Below, one piece after another: positions 17,580 through 25,917 of a DNA stretch of 64,000 nucleotides (the stretch's first letter is position 1; the number at the start of each line of letters is the position of its first letter). Source of the stretch: Chitinophaga tropicalis (GTDB lineage Bacteria; Bacteroidota; Bacteroidia; Chitinophagales; Chitinophagaceae); the NCBI RefSeq assembly GCF_009758205.1, contig NZ_WRXN01000005.1, forward strand, positions 62,001 to 126,000, written 5' to 3'. Under the pieces are notes generated by a model, which was given only the letters and a program-made list of their open reading frames with translations, ran no database searches and was not told where the DNA came from. The position numbers and the translations under genes were made by a program.

Positions 17580-18623
17580 CTAACTGATCAATCCTATTTC
17601 CCTTGAATGCGCAATAGCTTCCCGGCTATGTTTAAAGTAGCAGCATGGGATGCCTCTACTTTCTACCTCTCCCAGCACCTGTGCTACTGCTGTTTTCCTG
17701 CTTTTCCTCACATGCCTGAGATATATAGCTACTATCTGCGGTGCAAAATGGCATGCTATTGCATGATAGATATGCGGATCTTCCTGCGAATCATCTCCCA
17801 GCAGAATGAACCTCATATGGGGGTAATGTTTCAGGATACGGCTGATCCTCGTAAATTTTGTAGCATGTTTCTGCTGGCCACTTTTCAGCAGTAAATGAAA
17901 CGGTTTCAGCTGACTTAAAAGGAAAACGCCTTCCGGCATCCTGTTCATCCTGCAGAATTCCAGGATATAGGCGTACAGGTTCCATTCACTGCTGGACACA
18001 TAAAAGAATGGCCGGGGCACAAAGCCTTTATGTCCCGTATTGCTCAGTAACTGGTAGTGACGTACCACTCCTTCAAAAGGTTTCCGTGTACGGGAGTTTC
18101 GGGTAAACAATTCTTTCAGTCGCCGGAGGATCTTTGAAGAATGTGATACCAGGAAGGTATCGTCAATATCGGAGATACATCCATATTCTGTACGGTGTGG
18201 AATTATCACTACACCATCTGCTTTGGTAACCGGGCCAGGTTCCACATTTACGATGGTGACTTCCACTTTGTGATGACCGGCTTCCGGCATTTTTGCGGGC
18301 CTCCATTGGATATGAAAAAAACCGTCTGTCTCTGTAACAGCCTCTGCTATTTCATTGTTCCACTGCATCTGTACACGGGCTCCGGCACGGGGTTTTACTA
18401 TAAAAAGGCGCATCAGTGCAAGTATATTAAAGAGAAAGAAGCGGCTGTAACGGGTTTCAGGCAATGGCCCTCTGTCCAGTACATGTCCGAAGATCTCCAG
18501 CTGCTCCACCCCTCCAAATCCGTGGTAAAGCTTTATATGGGTCCTTCCCTCCAGTCCGAGCCAATGTAGAATTTTATTCCTCGACAACATCAGGCGCTTA
18601 TTTTGCAATGAAAGGTAAGTCAT
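17580..18623 (-). CDS. App1-like phosphatidate phosphatase (DUF2183)
   Basis: A 347-residue protein whose C-terminal half matches the App1 phosphatidate phosphatase catalytic domain. The HAD-type motif DIDDT is at residues 152-156 (catalytic Asp152 and Asp154), followed by LVSHSSKILRRL, PFFYVSSSEWNLYAYILEFCR and FILLGDDSQEDPHIYHAIA, the late acidic HAD motif. Residues 20-140 form a beta-rich domain typical of bacterial members. The family converts phosphatidic acid to diacylglycerol. Its start is only 15 bp from the start of a divergent diacylglycerol-kinase-like gene, the reverse reaction. A second in-frame Met at residue 12 is an alternative start. Confidence 0.83.
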   Translation of the reverse strand: MTYLSLQNKRLMLSRNKILHWLGLEGRTHIKLYHGFGGVEQLEIFGHVLDRGPLPETRYSRFFLFNILALMRLFIVKPRAGARVQMQWNNEIAEAVTETDGFFHIQWRPAKMPEAGHHKVEVTIVNVEPGPVTKADGVVIIPHRTEYGCISDIDDTFLVSHSSKILRRLKELFTRNSRTRKPFEGVVRHYQLLSNTGHKGFVPRPFFYVSSSEWNLYAYILEFCRMNRMPEGVFLLSQLKPFHLLLKSGQQKHATKFTRISRILKHYPHMRFILLGDDSQEDPHIYHAIACHFAPQIVAIYLRHVRKSRKTAVAQVLGEVESRGIPCCYFKHSREAIAHSREIGLIS

Positions 18624-18638
18624 CTACCACCAAACCAC

Positions 18639-19544
18639 ATGGCGCAACAATCACCTATGCGGCTACTCTTTGTTATCAATCCACTATCGGGCGGCAAAAA
18701 AAAGGCCGATCCTGAAGTATTGATCACAAATTATTTTGCCGAAAGAACGGAAGAGATCAGCATTTTTCATCTTGACCAGCCACAGGAAGAGCTTTCAGCA
18801 TATATTAAAAAATGCCGGCCGGATTGTGTTATTGCTGTTGGTGGAGATGGCACTGTGAAGCTGGTAGCTGAACAATTGCTGAATACGGATATTCCCATGG
18901 GTATTCTTCCTGCCGGTTCTGCCAATGGCATGGCAGCAGAGCTCTCCCTTCCAGGTGATGGACAACAGGCGCTGGAACTCATTACACAACCCGTCCGGAT
19001 AAGAGAGATAGATGTGATCAGCATCCGAACCAATAATACGCCTGATCATATCTGTATTCACCTGAGCGATATGGGATTAAATGCTCTTCTTGTAAAGAAC
19101 TTTGAACAAAGAGGCATAAGGGGCAAACTTGGATATGCGCTCTCTACGTTTAAAACCTTTACACAGAAAAAGCTGCTGGAAGTACAGATAGAAAACGGTA
19201 AGTTCATTATATCCCGTAAGGCTTATATGATAGTTCTTGCCAATGCCAGGATGTATGGCACCGGCGCCAGTATCAATCCTGATGGTAACTTATCTGACGG
19301 GGTGTTTGAAGTGGTGATACTGCGTAAGCTCTCTTTCTTTGAGTTGTTGAAGATGCTGTTCCGTCACAGACCATTTGACCCTAAGAAAACAGAGATCATA
19401 CCTGCGAGCCAGGTGAATATTATCAGCCTGAAAAAAGCGCATTTCCAGGTGGATGGTGAGTATCTGGGAAAGAGCAGCCAGGTGATTGCGACGATATTGC
19501 CAAGAGCGTTGAAAGTAATTGTACCAGGAGAGAAGAGTAGTTAA
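18639..19544 (+). CDS. Diacylglycerol/lipid kinase, YegS/BmrU family
   Basis: A 301-residue cytoplasmic or membrane-associated kinase. It shows INPLSGG at residues 13-19, the nucleotide-binding GGDGT at 68-72 and PAGSANGMA at 91-99, all hallmarks of the DAGK catalytic family. MYGTGASINPDGNLSDGVFEVVIL and AHFQVDGEYLG near the C-terminus are conserved C-terminal-domain elements. Members phosphorylate diacylglycerol, sphingoid bases or related lipids; the exact lipid cannot be told. The divergent neighbour is a phosphatidate phosphatase, suggesting linked control of the phosphatidate/diacylglycerol balance. With 15 bp between start codons, the promoters must lie inside the opposing coding regions. 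Confidence 0.87.
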   Translation: MAQQSPMRLLFVINPLSGGKKKADPEVLITNYFAERTEEISIFHLDQPQEELSAYIKKCRPDCVIAVGGDGTVKLVAEQLLNTDIPMGILPAGSANGMAAELSLPGDGQQALELITQPVRIREIDVISIRTNNTPDHICIHLSDMGLNALLVKNFEQRGIRGKLGYALSTFKTFTQKKLLEVQIENGKFIISRKAYMIVLANARMYGTGASINPDGNLSDGVFEVVILRKLSFFELLKMLFRHRPFDPKKTEIIPASQVNIISLKKAHFQVDGEYLGKSSQVIATILPRALKVIVPGEKSS

Positions 19545-19579
19545 CTTCTTATAAACTATATTCCCGGAAAGTCAAATTC

Positions 19580-19822
19580 TCATTTCCTATAACAATAACC
19601 ACAGGGCTTCCCATTTCCCATCGCTATCGCCTCTCTCACCGTTACTTCTTCTATTTTATGTGTACACCTTCTCAAACCGCTACACATTTTTCTGTGATAA
19701 GCATAGCTTGTTCCCGATTTACATATAAAAACTGTTTCTACGCTGGCAGAGATTGTATCATGTCCAGTGACTGATATGAGGATAAAAAGCATTGATAGTA
19801 TTACACAGATATACTTTTTCAT
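19580..19822 (-). CDS. Small exported Cys/His-rich protein
   Basis: An 80-residue protein with an N-terminal hydrophobic segment (ICVILSMLFILISV) that looks like a signal peptide. The mature part has the pattern VFICKSGTSYAYH, CSGLRRCTHKIEEV and KPCGYC, so Cys, His, Cys, Cys, His, Cys and Cys are spaced as in a small metal-binding or disulphide-stabilised domain. I recognise this as a recurring pattern in small Bacteroidota proteins, but no function is known to me. It lies convergent to the lipid kinase and upstream of nothing on its own strand except the MFS gene region. Confidence 0.6.
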   Translation of the reverse strand: MKKYICVILSMLFILISVTGHDTISASVETVFICKSGTSYAYHRKMCSGLRRCTHKIEEVTVREAIAMGNGKPCGYCYRK

Positions 19823-19857
19823 AAGTGGGGGTTATTTTCCAAAAATAAGGAATAATT

Positions 19858-19882
19858 ATAAAAAGCCGGATTGACCGGCTTT
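19858..19882. terminator. Terminator between the MFS gene and the small exported protein
   Basis: The stem AAAGCCGG / CCGGCTTT with loop ATTGA lies 5 bp past the MFS stop codon; the minus strand continues with TTTATAATTAT. Confidence 0.65.
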
Positions 19883-19886
19883 AGCT

Positions 19887-21107
19887 TTACTCACGTATCC
19901 TTTTAATCTCTCTTTTCAATAGTAACGAGAACACTAATGCTACTGCTAATAGTGCGCCGAAACTGTATAATGTCCCGTTGTAACTATTAGCTGTACTCCT
20001 GGTAAAAGCGGCGAACAGTGGACCGGCAATACCTGCGGCAGCCCAGGCAGTCAGTATATAACCGAGGATAGCGCCAAGTTCTTTTGTACCGAACAGATCT
20101 CCTACAAAAGCTGTTGTGGAGGAGAACCCGCCTCCATAACAGGATACGATCAGGAAGATCAGGGCCTGGAACAGGAATGGGTTGGTTATACCTGGCACCA
20201 GCAGGAAAGCTATGATTTCCAGTGTAAGAAATAATGTAAATGTATTAGCCCGCCCTATATAGTCAGATAGTGTTGACCAGCCTATACGTCCGCCGCCATT
20301 GAATATACCCATGAATCCTACCATCGCGGCAGCAGCAACAGGTGATAGCCCTGCAAATTCCTGGGCCATAGGAGATGCGGCTGAGATAATAGCTATGCCA
20401 CAGCTGATATTGATAAAGAACATTATCCACAGATACCAGAAACGCTTTGTTTTTACAGCTTCTTTAGCTGTTAGCTGAGAAAGATCGTCTTTCTTTACTG
20501 AGACATTATTTTCCATTCCTGACGGCAGCCATCCAGGTGGTGGTGGGGCGATGTATGATGAAGAAAGCAGGATAATGAAGAAGTAACAGGCGCCCATGAT
20601 GAAAAATGTATTGGAAATACCAGCCTCTTCTATCAAAGCTACAATGACAGGGCTGCTTATGAGCGCCGCGAAGCCGAATCCCATAATGGCCAGGCCAGTG
20701 GCTAGTCCGCGTTTGTCGGGAAACCATTTTACCAGTGAAGAGATAGGTGTAATGTATCCTAATCCTAAACCGATGCCACCTATTACGCCGTAAAATAAAT
20801 ATAGTAGTGGTAAAGAGCCTATGTATACTGCTAATCCCGATCCTGCAATACCTACACCATAGCAAAACGCTGATAGCTGCCCCGATCTTTTGGGTCCTAT
20901 CTTCTCTACATAGCTGCCAAGAAAAGCGGCGGACAGGCCTAAGAAAAATATTGCGAGGCTAAAAGTGAATTGTGTTTCTTTTAGTCCCCATCCGAGTTTT
21001 TCTATTAATGGTTTTGTGTAGACGCTCCAGGCGTAAACGGAGCCAATAGAAAGGTGTATGCCTACTGCAGAAGCGGCGATTAACCATCTGTTCCTTACTT
21101 GTTTCAT
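19887..21107 (-). CDS. MFS transporter, oxalate/formate antiporter (OFA) type
   Basis: A 406-residue inner membrane protein with twelve predicted helices. The N-terminus NRWLIAASAVGIHLSIGSVYAWSVYTKPL is the diagnostic first helix of the OFA subfamily. GGIGLGLGYITPISSLVKWFPDKRGLATGLAIMGFGFAAL is the conserved helix 4-5 region with the basic RG loop, and FNGGGRIGWSTLSDYIGR is the MFS motif A equivalent in the second half. OFA members exchange small monocarboxylates or dicarboxylates, but in Bacteroidota the substrate is rarely known. A histidine or cytosolic-loop specificity residue cannot be judged by eye. It appears to be monocistronic. Confidence 0.88.
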   Translation of the reverse strand: MKQVRNRWLIAASAVGIHLSIGSVYAWSVYTKPLIEKLGWGLKETQFTFSLAIFFLGLSAAFLGSYVEKIGPKRSGQLSAFCYGVGIAGSGLAVYIGSLPLLYLFYGVIGGIGLGLGYITPISSLVKWFPDKRGLATGLAIMGFGFAALISSPVIVALIEEAGISNTFFIMGACYFFIILLSSSYIAPPPPGWLPSGMENNVSVKKDDLSQLTAKEAVKTKRFWYLWIMFFINISCGIAIISAASPMAQEFAGLSPVAAAAMVGFMGIFNGGGRIGWSTLSDYIGRANTFTLFLTLEIIAFLLVPGITNPFLFQALIFLIVSCYGGGFSSTTAFVGDLFGTKELGAILGYILTAWAAAGIAGPLFAAFTRSTANSYNGTLYSFGALLAVALVFSLLLKREIKRIRE

Positions 21108-21202
21108 AGTATGTGTTTAGAACGAGATGGAAAAGTAGGGAGGGAAATGAGGGGTAAATATGATGGCACTCAGCCAGGGGGATGACTGATATTTTTTAAT
21201 AG

Positions 21203-21236
21203 AAAATACCGGTCACGATATTATGACCGGTATTGT
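21203..21236 (-). terminator. Terminator after the toxin-antitoxin genes
   Basis: The inverted repeat AATACCGGTCA / TGACCGGTATT with an eight-base loop lies about 37 bp past the stop of the 59-residue antitoxin-like gene; the minus strand continues TTCTATTAAAAAA. Confidence 0.65.
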
Positions 21237-21270
21237 ACTTACATGTTAACCCAACGTCTTTTGATAAAAT

Positions 21271-21450
21271 TTACTTTAAAGCCTGCTGTTGTTGACGTCT
21301 GTATTCTCTTTGTGCCTTTTTAAACTCCCTGCTTCCTCTTTCGAAATACCTGACCACTTCTATAGCAGATTTACCTTTAATTTCTGCGGATATTCTAGCT
21401 TTTGCTTTTCTGGCTTCTGCAATGCAGTCATAATCTTTGATTACTTCCAT
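21271..21450 (-). CDS. Small antitoxin-like protein, second tandem paralogue
   Basis: A 59-residue charged protein from ATG at 21450 to TAA at 21271. It shares MEVIKDYDCIAEARKAKA, the GKS segment, REF and a terminal RRQQQQ with the 60-residue protein encoded just upstream at 21481-21663, so the two arose by tandem duplication. The DCIAEARKAKARISAEIKG pattern matches small Bacteroidota proteins that accompany PIN-domain toxins. It is predicted to be almost wholly helical with no DNA-binding motif visible. It lies 30 bp after the first paralogue's stop and is probably in the same transcript. Role as an antitoxin is inferred. Confidence 0.65.
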   Translation of the reverse strand: MEVIKDYDCIAEARKAKARISAEIKGKSAIEVVRYFERGSREFKKAQREYRRQQQQALK

Positions 21451-21480
21451 AAAATGTTTTTTGCGGTTGGTTTTTAAAGT

Positions 21481-21663
21481 TTACTTTAAAGATTCTTGTT
21501 GTTGACGTCGATGATATTCTCTTTCTTCTTTCTCAAACTCTCTACTTACCTTTCGGAGATATCTGATCTTTTTCCTAACACTCATACCTCTCATCCTTGC
21601 TGCCGATTCTGCTTTAGCTTTCCTGGCTTCTGCTATATAGTCATAATCTTTGATTGCTTCCAT
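21481..21663 (-). CDS. Small antitoxin-like protein, first paralogue
   Basis: A 60-residue, highly charged helical protein beginning MEAIKDYDYIAEARKAKAES and ending in HRRQQQESLK. Its start codon lies inside the 3' end of the PIN toxin gene (23-bp overlap), which suggests translational coupling. It is about half identical to the downstream 59-residue protein, with the conserved ends strongest. Small proteins of this type are found beside PIN-domain nucleases in Bacteroidota and are taken to be their antitoxins. No ribbon-helix-helix or AbrB-like DNA-binding fold can be recognised, so autoregulation is uncertain. Confidence 0.68.
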   Translation of the reverse strand: MEAIKDYDYIAEARKAKAESAARMRGMSVRKKIRYLRKVSREFEKEEREYHRRQQQESLK

Positions 21664-22120
21664 AAAATGTAGAGTTTAAAATTTCACGTGGTGTCCTGAT
21701 ATCAATCATACGATACCCCATTCTTTGGTTAATATTATTATATTGCTTGATCTTTCCTTGATTAACAATGTGCTTAAAATTCCAGCTTGCCAGTATATCT
21801 GCACCATGTAAAGTTGCCAATGCAATATGTAAAGCGTCATTGTCATCATTACGATCAAGCGCTCCAGCTTCGATGTAAGCCTTTGACAGTTTCAAAGCTT
21901 TCACTGTAATTTTAACTTCTATTTTAAATACTGTTGGTACTGTTTCTAACTGATCTATTATCTCTTTCCTGGCGGGTTTTAATTCATTTAATACCGCATT
22001 TGAATACATCATCCTCTTCACCCCTTTCCTAAACTCACCAAACAACCCCAGACTATACTCCTTAAATTGGTGGTCAAAACATCCTCCCACGACAGAAGTA
22101 TCCGTATAAACTGATTTCAC
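21641..22120 (-). CDS. PIN-domain ribonuclease toxin (VapC-like)
   Basis: A 159-residue PIN protein starting at a GTG (22120). Acidic residues fit the PIN active site: Asp7 in VYTDTSVVGG, Glu46 in VLNELKPAR, Asp92/93/95 in NDDNDALHIA and Asp108 in GADILASWNFKH. VapC-type toxins are Mg-dependent endonucleases that cut tRNA or rRNA and are held in check by a co-encoded antitoxin. Here the toxin comes first and its 3' end overlaps the first antitoxin-like gene, opposite to the usual antitoxin-first order. No other mobile-element feature lies nearby. The C-terminus (RMIDIRTPREILNS) is typical of the family. Confidence 0.8.
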   Translation of the reverse strand: MKSVYTDTSVVGGCFDHQFKEYSLGLFGEFRKGVKRMMYSNAVLNELKPARKEIIDQLETVPTVFKIEVKITVKALKLSKAYIEAGALDRNDDNDALHIALATLHGADILASWNFKHIVNQGKIKQYNNINQRMGYRMIDIRTPREILNSTFYGSNQRL

Positions 22121-22419
22121 ACGAGTTTAAATCACTATCAGGTTAACAAATTTTTTTATAAATGATTCAAAGCAGAGAGAGTCAATAATGGTGGCTCACA
22201 AACATGATAACAAAAAAGTCATTCTCTTATTGATTCAATGAAGATCACATGACTATTTTTAAAAAATTCCAACTCAATAAAAATAAGATAAGTTTTCGGT
22301 TTACATTAAATTCTATAAAAAAATTCAGAAAAACAGCCATTCCTCCCCTGCCCTCGCCATCCGTCAATATAATTTGCACTTTCCCTTCTCCGCTTCTATT
22401 TTGTTCACAAATAATTTAT

Positions 22420-24858
22420 ATGCGGAAACTTTTATTGCTCCTGGTATTGCTATTACCGGGTTACAGCATTAGGGCTCAACAGACTTATGTATTCAGGGAG
22501 GGATTGATCAGTGGTCCCTGTCATCAGTATGGCAGAACAGCATTGTTTACAGACCAGCTGGCGTGGCAGCTATCCAACGGTAAGCTGAAAGCTCCTGCTG
22601 CAGGAACTGCTTCCTTTACCAGTGAAAAAGGAGAACTGAACAACTGGCAGAACATCTCTGCCGATGCGGAAGGATCATTTGCCGGCCGCGCTATCAACAA
22701 TGGTTATCTCTATGTGACTTATAACGCTTCGAAAGCACAGACAGCTATATTGAATATTGCTGGTCACCAGATGGTGTATGTTAACGGTACTCCGCATGCT
22801 GGAGATATGTACCGTTACGGCTGGATGTATGTTCCTGTACAACTGCGCCAGGGTATAAATGAGTTTTATATCCGTACCGGTCGCAGCTGGGGAAGACAAG
22901 GTATTAAAGCTAAACTGCTGTTTCCTGAAAAACCGGTATACATCAGTGTAGCTGATTCTACTATGCCGTTTGTAGTAACGGGCAATGACAACAGCCAGCT
23001 ATGGGGTGCGGTAGTAGTAGTCAACACTACCAGTCAACCGCTGAAAGACCTGCAGATACAGGCTACAGTACAAGGTAAAACGATCACCACTACCCTGCCT
23101 GAAATAGCAGCGCTTACTACCCGCAAAGTAGGTTTTAAGATGGATGCTTCCGGTAACGGGGCTTCCTGCACATTGACGCTGATCAACAGGAAAGCTATCG
23201 ACACCAAAACCATCGCTCTTACTACGGTAAATAATACACGTCATTACAGCAACACCTTTATCAGTGCAATTGATGGCAGTGTACAATACTACGCTGTATC
23301 ACCACAGGCTAATCCTAATGGGAAAGCGCCTGCCCTCTTCCTCTCTGTTCACGGTGCTGAGGTACAGGCCATTAACCAGGCCCGCGCCTATAAAGCAAAG
23401 GACTGGGGTGTACTGGTCGCTCCAACTAACCGTCGTCCCCGTGGTTTCAACTGGGAAGACTGGGGCAGACTGGATGCATTGGAGGTATTAGACATAGCCA
23501 CCGGCAGTTTCCACCCGGATCCTGAAAGGATCTATCTGACAGGGCATTCCATGGGTGGGCATGGCACCTGGTACCTGGGCGCTACCTTTGCCGGCAAGTG
23601 GGCCGCCATTGCTCCCTGTTCCGGTTATCCAACCCTGATGGGATATGGATCGGCAGACGGGCTTATTCCTGACTCTCCACGTAATAATACTGAGCAGATA
23701 CTGCTCAGGGCCAGCAATCCGAGTAACACATTTAAGCTGGCAACTAACTATAAGGCAGGTGGTGTATATGTATTACATGGTGATAGTGATCATGTGGTTT
23801 CTGTTGATTATGCCCGCCAGATGAAAAATATACTGGCTAAGTTTCATCCGGATTTCAGTTATTTTGAATATCCCGGCGGGGAACACTGGTATGGAGATAC
23901 CTGTGTTGACTGGGGACCGCTCTACCAATATTTCAGGTGGCATACTATTCCTGCAGATACCAGTGTAAATGAAATTGACTTCTCTACTGCCAGTCCTGCT
24001 ATTTCTTCTGTGCATCACTGGATACGCATCCTGCAGCAAGAACACCCGCTGGAATACAGTCGCGTGCAACTGAGCAGGAATGCATCCCGCAGCGCCATCA
24101 CCGGTACCACTACCAATACCGGTATACTGGCGCTGGACCTGAAAGATGTACCCACAGGCCATTCTCTCAGCATACAGCTGGATGGTAAACCTGCGGTGAA
24201 CTATACTAAGAAAGACGGCGATACGCTGCTTTATCTTCATAACGGCGCTCAGTGGACAATTGGTAAGGCTCCGGTGGCAACAGATAAAGGTCCGCTGCGG
24301 AATGGTACATTTAAAGAAGCCTTTAATCACCATATGGTATTTGTATACAGTACGGGCGGGCAACCGGCAGAAAATGAATGGTCGCTCAGCAAAGCACGTT
24401 ACGACGCAGAAACTTGGTATTACAGGGGTAATGGCGCTGTGGATATTATTGCAGATAAAGATTTTGATGCCACAAAATATCCTGACCGCGGTGTTATCAT
24501 TTATGGTAATGCCAGCACTAATAAAGCCTGGAAGCAATTGCTGCAGAATGCACCGGTACAGGTAACGCGTGGTAAGGTGACAGTAGGCAGCCAGGAATAC
24601 AGTGGTGAGGGGCTGGCAGCTTATTTCATGTGGCCCCGTGCTGACAGTAAAACAGCTTCTGTAGCTGTGATAGGAGGTACTGGTCTGCCAGGTATGCGTG
24701 CAGCAGATGCCAACCAGTATTTTGCCGGTGGCAGTGGATTTCCTGACTATATGATCTTCAGTACAGATCTCCTGCAGGGAAATACCAGCGCCGTTAAAAC
24801 GGCTGGTTTCTTTAACAATGAATGGAAGCTGGATGAAAGTGAAATGATCAGGAACTGA
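22420..24858 (+). CDS. Secreted alpha/beta-hydrolase, prolyl-oligopeptidase-like serine hydrolase
   Basis: An 812-residue exported protein. The start at 22420 was chosen because it gives a signal peptide (MRKLLLLLVLLLPGYSIRAQQ); the frame is open for 57 codons upstream but that part is lysine- and AT-rich. Residues 25-330 are beta-rich accessory domains. The hydrolase domain carries GHSMGGHGTW with nucleophile Ser377, a probable Asp457 in HGDSDHVV and His489 in GGEHWYG. The architecture suits an esterase or peptidase of the S9-like group. The substrate is unknown; acting on plant-derived esters is a guess from the glycosidase-rich context. It is preceded by a 299-bp non-coding gap with a TCAATAA/TTATTGA inverted repeat near 22190-22235. 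Confidence 0.78.
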   Translation: MRKLLLLLVLLLPGYSIRAQQTYVFREGLISGPCHQYGRTALFTDQLAWQLSNGKLKAPAAGTASFTSEKGELNNWQNISADAEGSFAGRAINNGYLYVTYNASKAQTAILNIAGHQMVYVNGTPHAGDMYRYGWMYVPVQLRQGINEFYIRTGRSWGRQGIKAKLLFPEKPVYISVADSTMPFVVTGNDNSQLWGAVVVVNTTSQPLKDLQIQATVQGKTITTTLPEIAALTTRKVGFKMDASGNGASCTLTLINRKAIDTKTIALTTVNNTRHYSNTFISAIDGSVQYYAVSPQANPNGKAPALFLSVHGAEVQAINQARAYKAKDWGVLVAPTNRRPRGFNWEDWGRLDALEVLDIATGSFHPDPERIYLTGHSMGGHGTWYLGATFAGKWAAIAPCSGYPTLMGYGSADGLIPDSPRNNTEQILLRASNPSNTFKLATNYKAGGVYVLHGDSDHVVSVDYARQMKNILAKFHPDFSYFEYPGGEHWYGDTCVDWGPLYQYFRWHTIPADTSVNEIDFSTASPAISSVHHWIRILQQEHPLEYSRVQLSRNASRSAITGTTTNTGILALDLKDVPTGHSLSIQLDGKPAVNYTKKDGDTLLYLHNGAQWTIGKAPVATDKGPLRNGTFKEAFNHHMVFVYSTGGQPAENEWSLSKARYDAETWYYRGNGAVDIIADKDFDATKYPDRGVIIYGNASTNKAWKQLLQNAPVQVTRGKVTVGSQEYSGEGLAAYFMWPRADSKTASVAVIGGTGLPGMRAADANQYFAGGSGFPDYMIFSTDLLQGNTSAVKTAGFFNNEWKLDESEMIRN

Positions 24859-24865
24859 TCCTTAT

Positions 24866-24908
24866 AAAATAAAAAAGTCCCGCCGGTTGGCGGGACTTTT
24901 TTATTTTA
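24866..24908. terminator. Bidirectional terminator
   Basis: AAAAAAGTCCCGCC, a short loop and GGCGGGACTTTTTT form a symmetric hairpin between the convergent hydrolase (ends 24858) and lipoprotein (ends 24920) genes, with T-runs on both strands. Confidence 0.85.
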
Positions 24909-24919
24909 TATCATGATAC

Positions 24920-25687
24920 TTACCATGCCAGTTCGTAAGAACTTCCGCCGGCCACAACCAGGGTTGCTTTCTTGTTACCTTTAAAGGTAATAGTACCAGA
25001 GTAGCTGTAAGAGTTGCCTTTGCTGTCTTTACCGCTGATAGTCAGTGTAGCAGTACCGGAAACGATCAGGAGAGTAGTTTTGCTTACTTTTACATCAGTA
25101 GAAGTATAAGCGATCACGCTGTTGAAAGAAGGCGTTTCAGCAGTTTTAGATGTGATCTGACCAGCATGATCAAACTTCTGGTTAAATACCCATTCAGCAG
25201 CAGTTGAGTCCAGGCCACTGATCTTGAATGCAGCTACAGAGCTGTCTTTTGCAGTCAGTTTATCGCTGCTTACATCCAGCTTTGAGTTATAGCTGATTCC
25301 CAGGTACTGAGGTACTTCCTGTACGCAATTCAGTACATAGTTCCATGCTACATCATAAGCAATGGTTGTACCTTCTGATGTGAAGGAACCATTGTGAGCT
25401 CCATTCTCATTGAGGCCACACAGGTCACTCAGTTTAGCGCCCTTTCTTTCGGCAGACATGCCACTGGCAATCTGAGCTGCAGAACTGATCTGTGTTACCA
25501 GACCGCTCTGATCGTTGATCATCGCATCTGATACCACTGTAATTGCTTGTTTCTCGCTTACGCCGCTATTGGCAGTAGTGTCATTGTCTTTCTTACACGC
25601 AGGAATTACCAGGGAAATACCGGCAGCCAGGCATACGAACAACAGTGCAGACTTGCTACGGAACAAGGGGTTGCGGTTTTTTTTCAT
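24920..25687 (-). CDS. Predicted lipoprotein of unknown function
   Basis: A 255-residue protein. The start at 25687 gives the type II signal peptide MKKNRNPLFRSKSALLFVCL with a lipobox ending IPAC at about residue 31, so it should be lipid-anchored and exported; a Met four codons upstream is possible. The mature protein is Ser/Thr/Lys-rich and beta-prone in its C-terminal half (TTLLIVSGTATLTISGKDSKGNSY). Two cysteines (in LCGLNE and LNCVQE) could form a disulphide. No domain is recognised. It stands alone between two terminators. Confidence 0.6.
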   Translation of the reverse strand: MKKNRNPLFRSKSALLFVCLAAGISLVIPACKKDNDTTANSGVSEKQAITVVSDAMINDQSGLVTQISSAAQIASGMSAERKGAKLSDLCGLNENGAHNGSFTSEGTTIAYDVAWNYVLNCVQEVPQYLGISYNSKLDVSSDKLTAKDSSVAAFKISGLDSTAAEWVFNQKFDHAGQITSKTAETPSFNSVIAYTSTDVKVSKTTLLIVSGTATLTISGKDSKGNSYSYSGTITFKGNKKATLVVAGGSSYELAW

Positions 25688-25865
25688 AGAATGATACATT
25701 GGTTTAAGTAATAGTGTTTATAATTGATGCTGTTTAAAGATTCACGTGACATCATACAAATTCCCCCAGGTCGAAACCGCTAACATATATGCAAAAATAT
25801 AAATATAAACGTAAGATTTGCAAATATATTGTCTGACAGCAGTTAACTAACTGTATTACAATAAC

Positions 25866-25901
25866 AAAGAAAGGGGCTATCTTCAGACAGCCCCTTTCTT
25901 T
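25866..25901 (-). terminator. Terminator after the DUF1080-type gene
   Basis: The inverted repeat AAAGAAAGGGGCT / AGCCCCTTTCTTT with a ten-base loop begins 17 bp past the stop codon at 25918. Confidence 0.8.
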
Positions 25902-25917
25902 CAGTATCATGTTCTGA

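Noticed and set aside
22249..22419. 57-codon N-terminal extension of the secreted hydrolase
   Set aside because: The extension is Lys/AT-rich and would bury the signal peptide that begins at 22420.
23773..24537. A 254-codon open frame on the minus strand
   Set aside because: It is antisense to the secreted hydrolase, whose signal peptide and catalytic motifs are clear; the frame's Cys- and Arg-rich content looks artificial.
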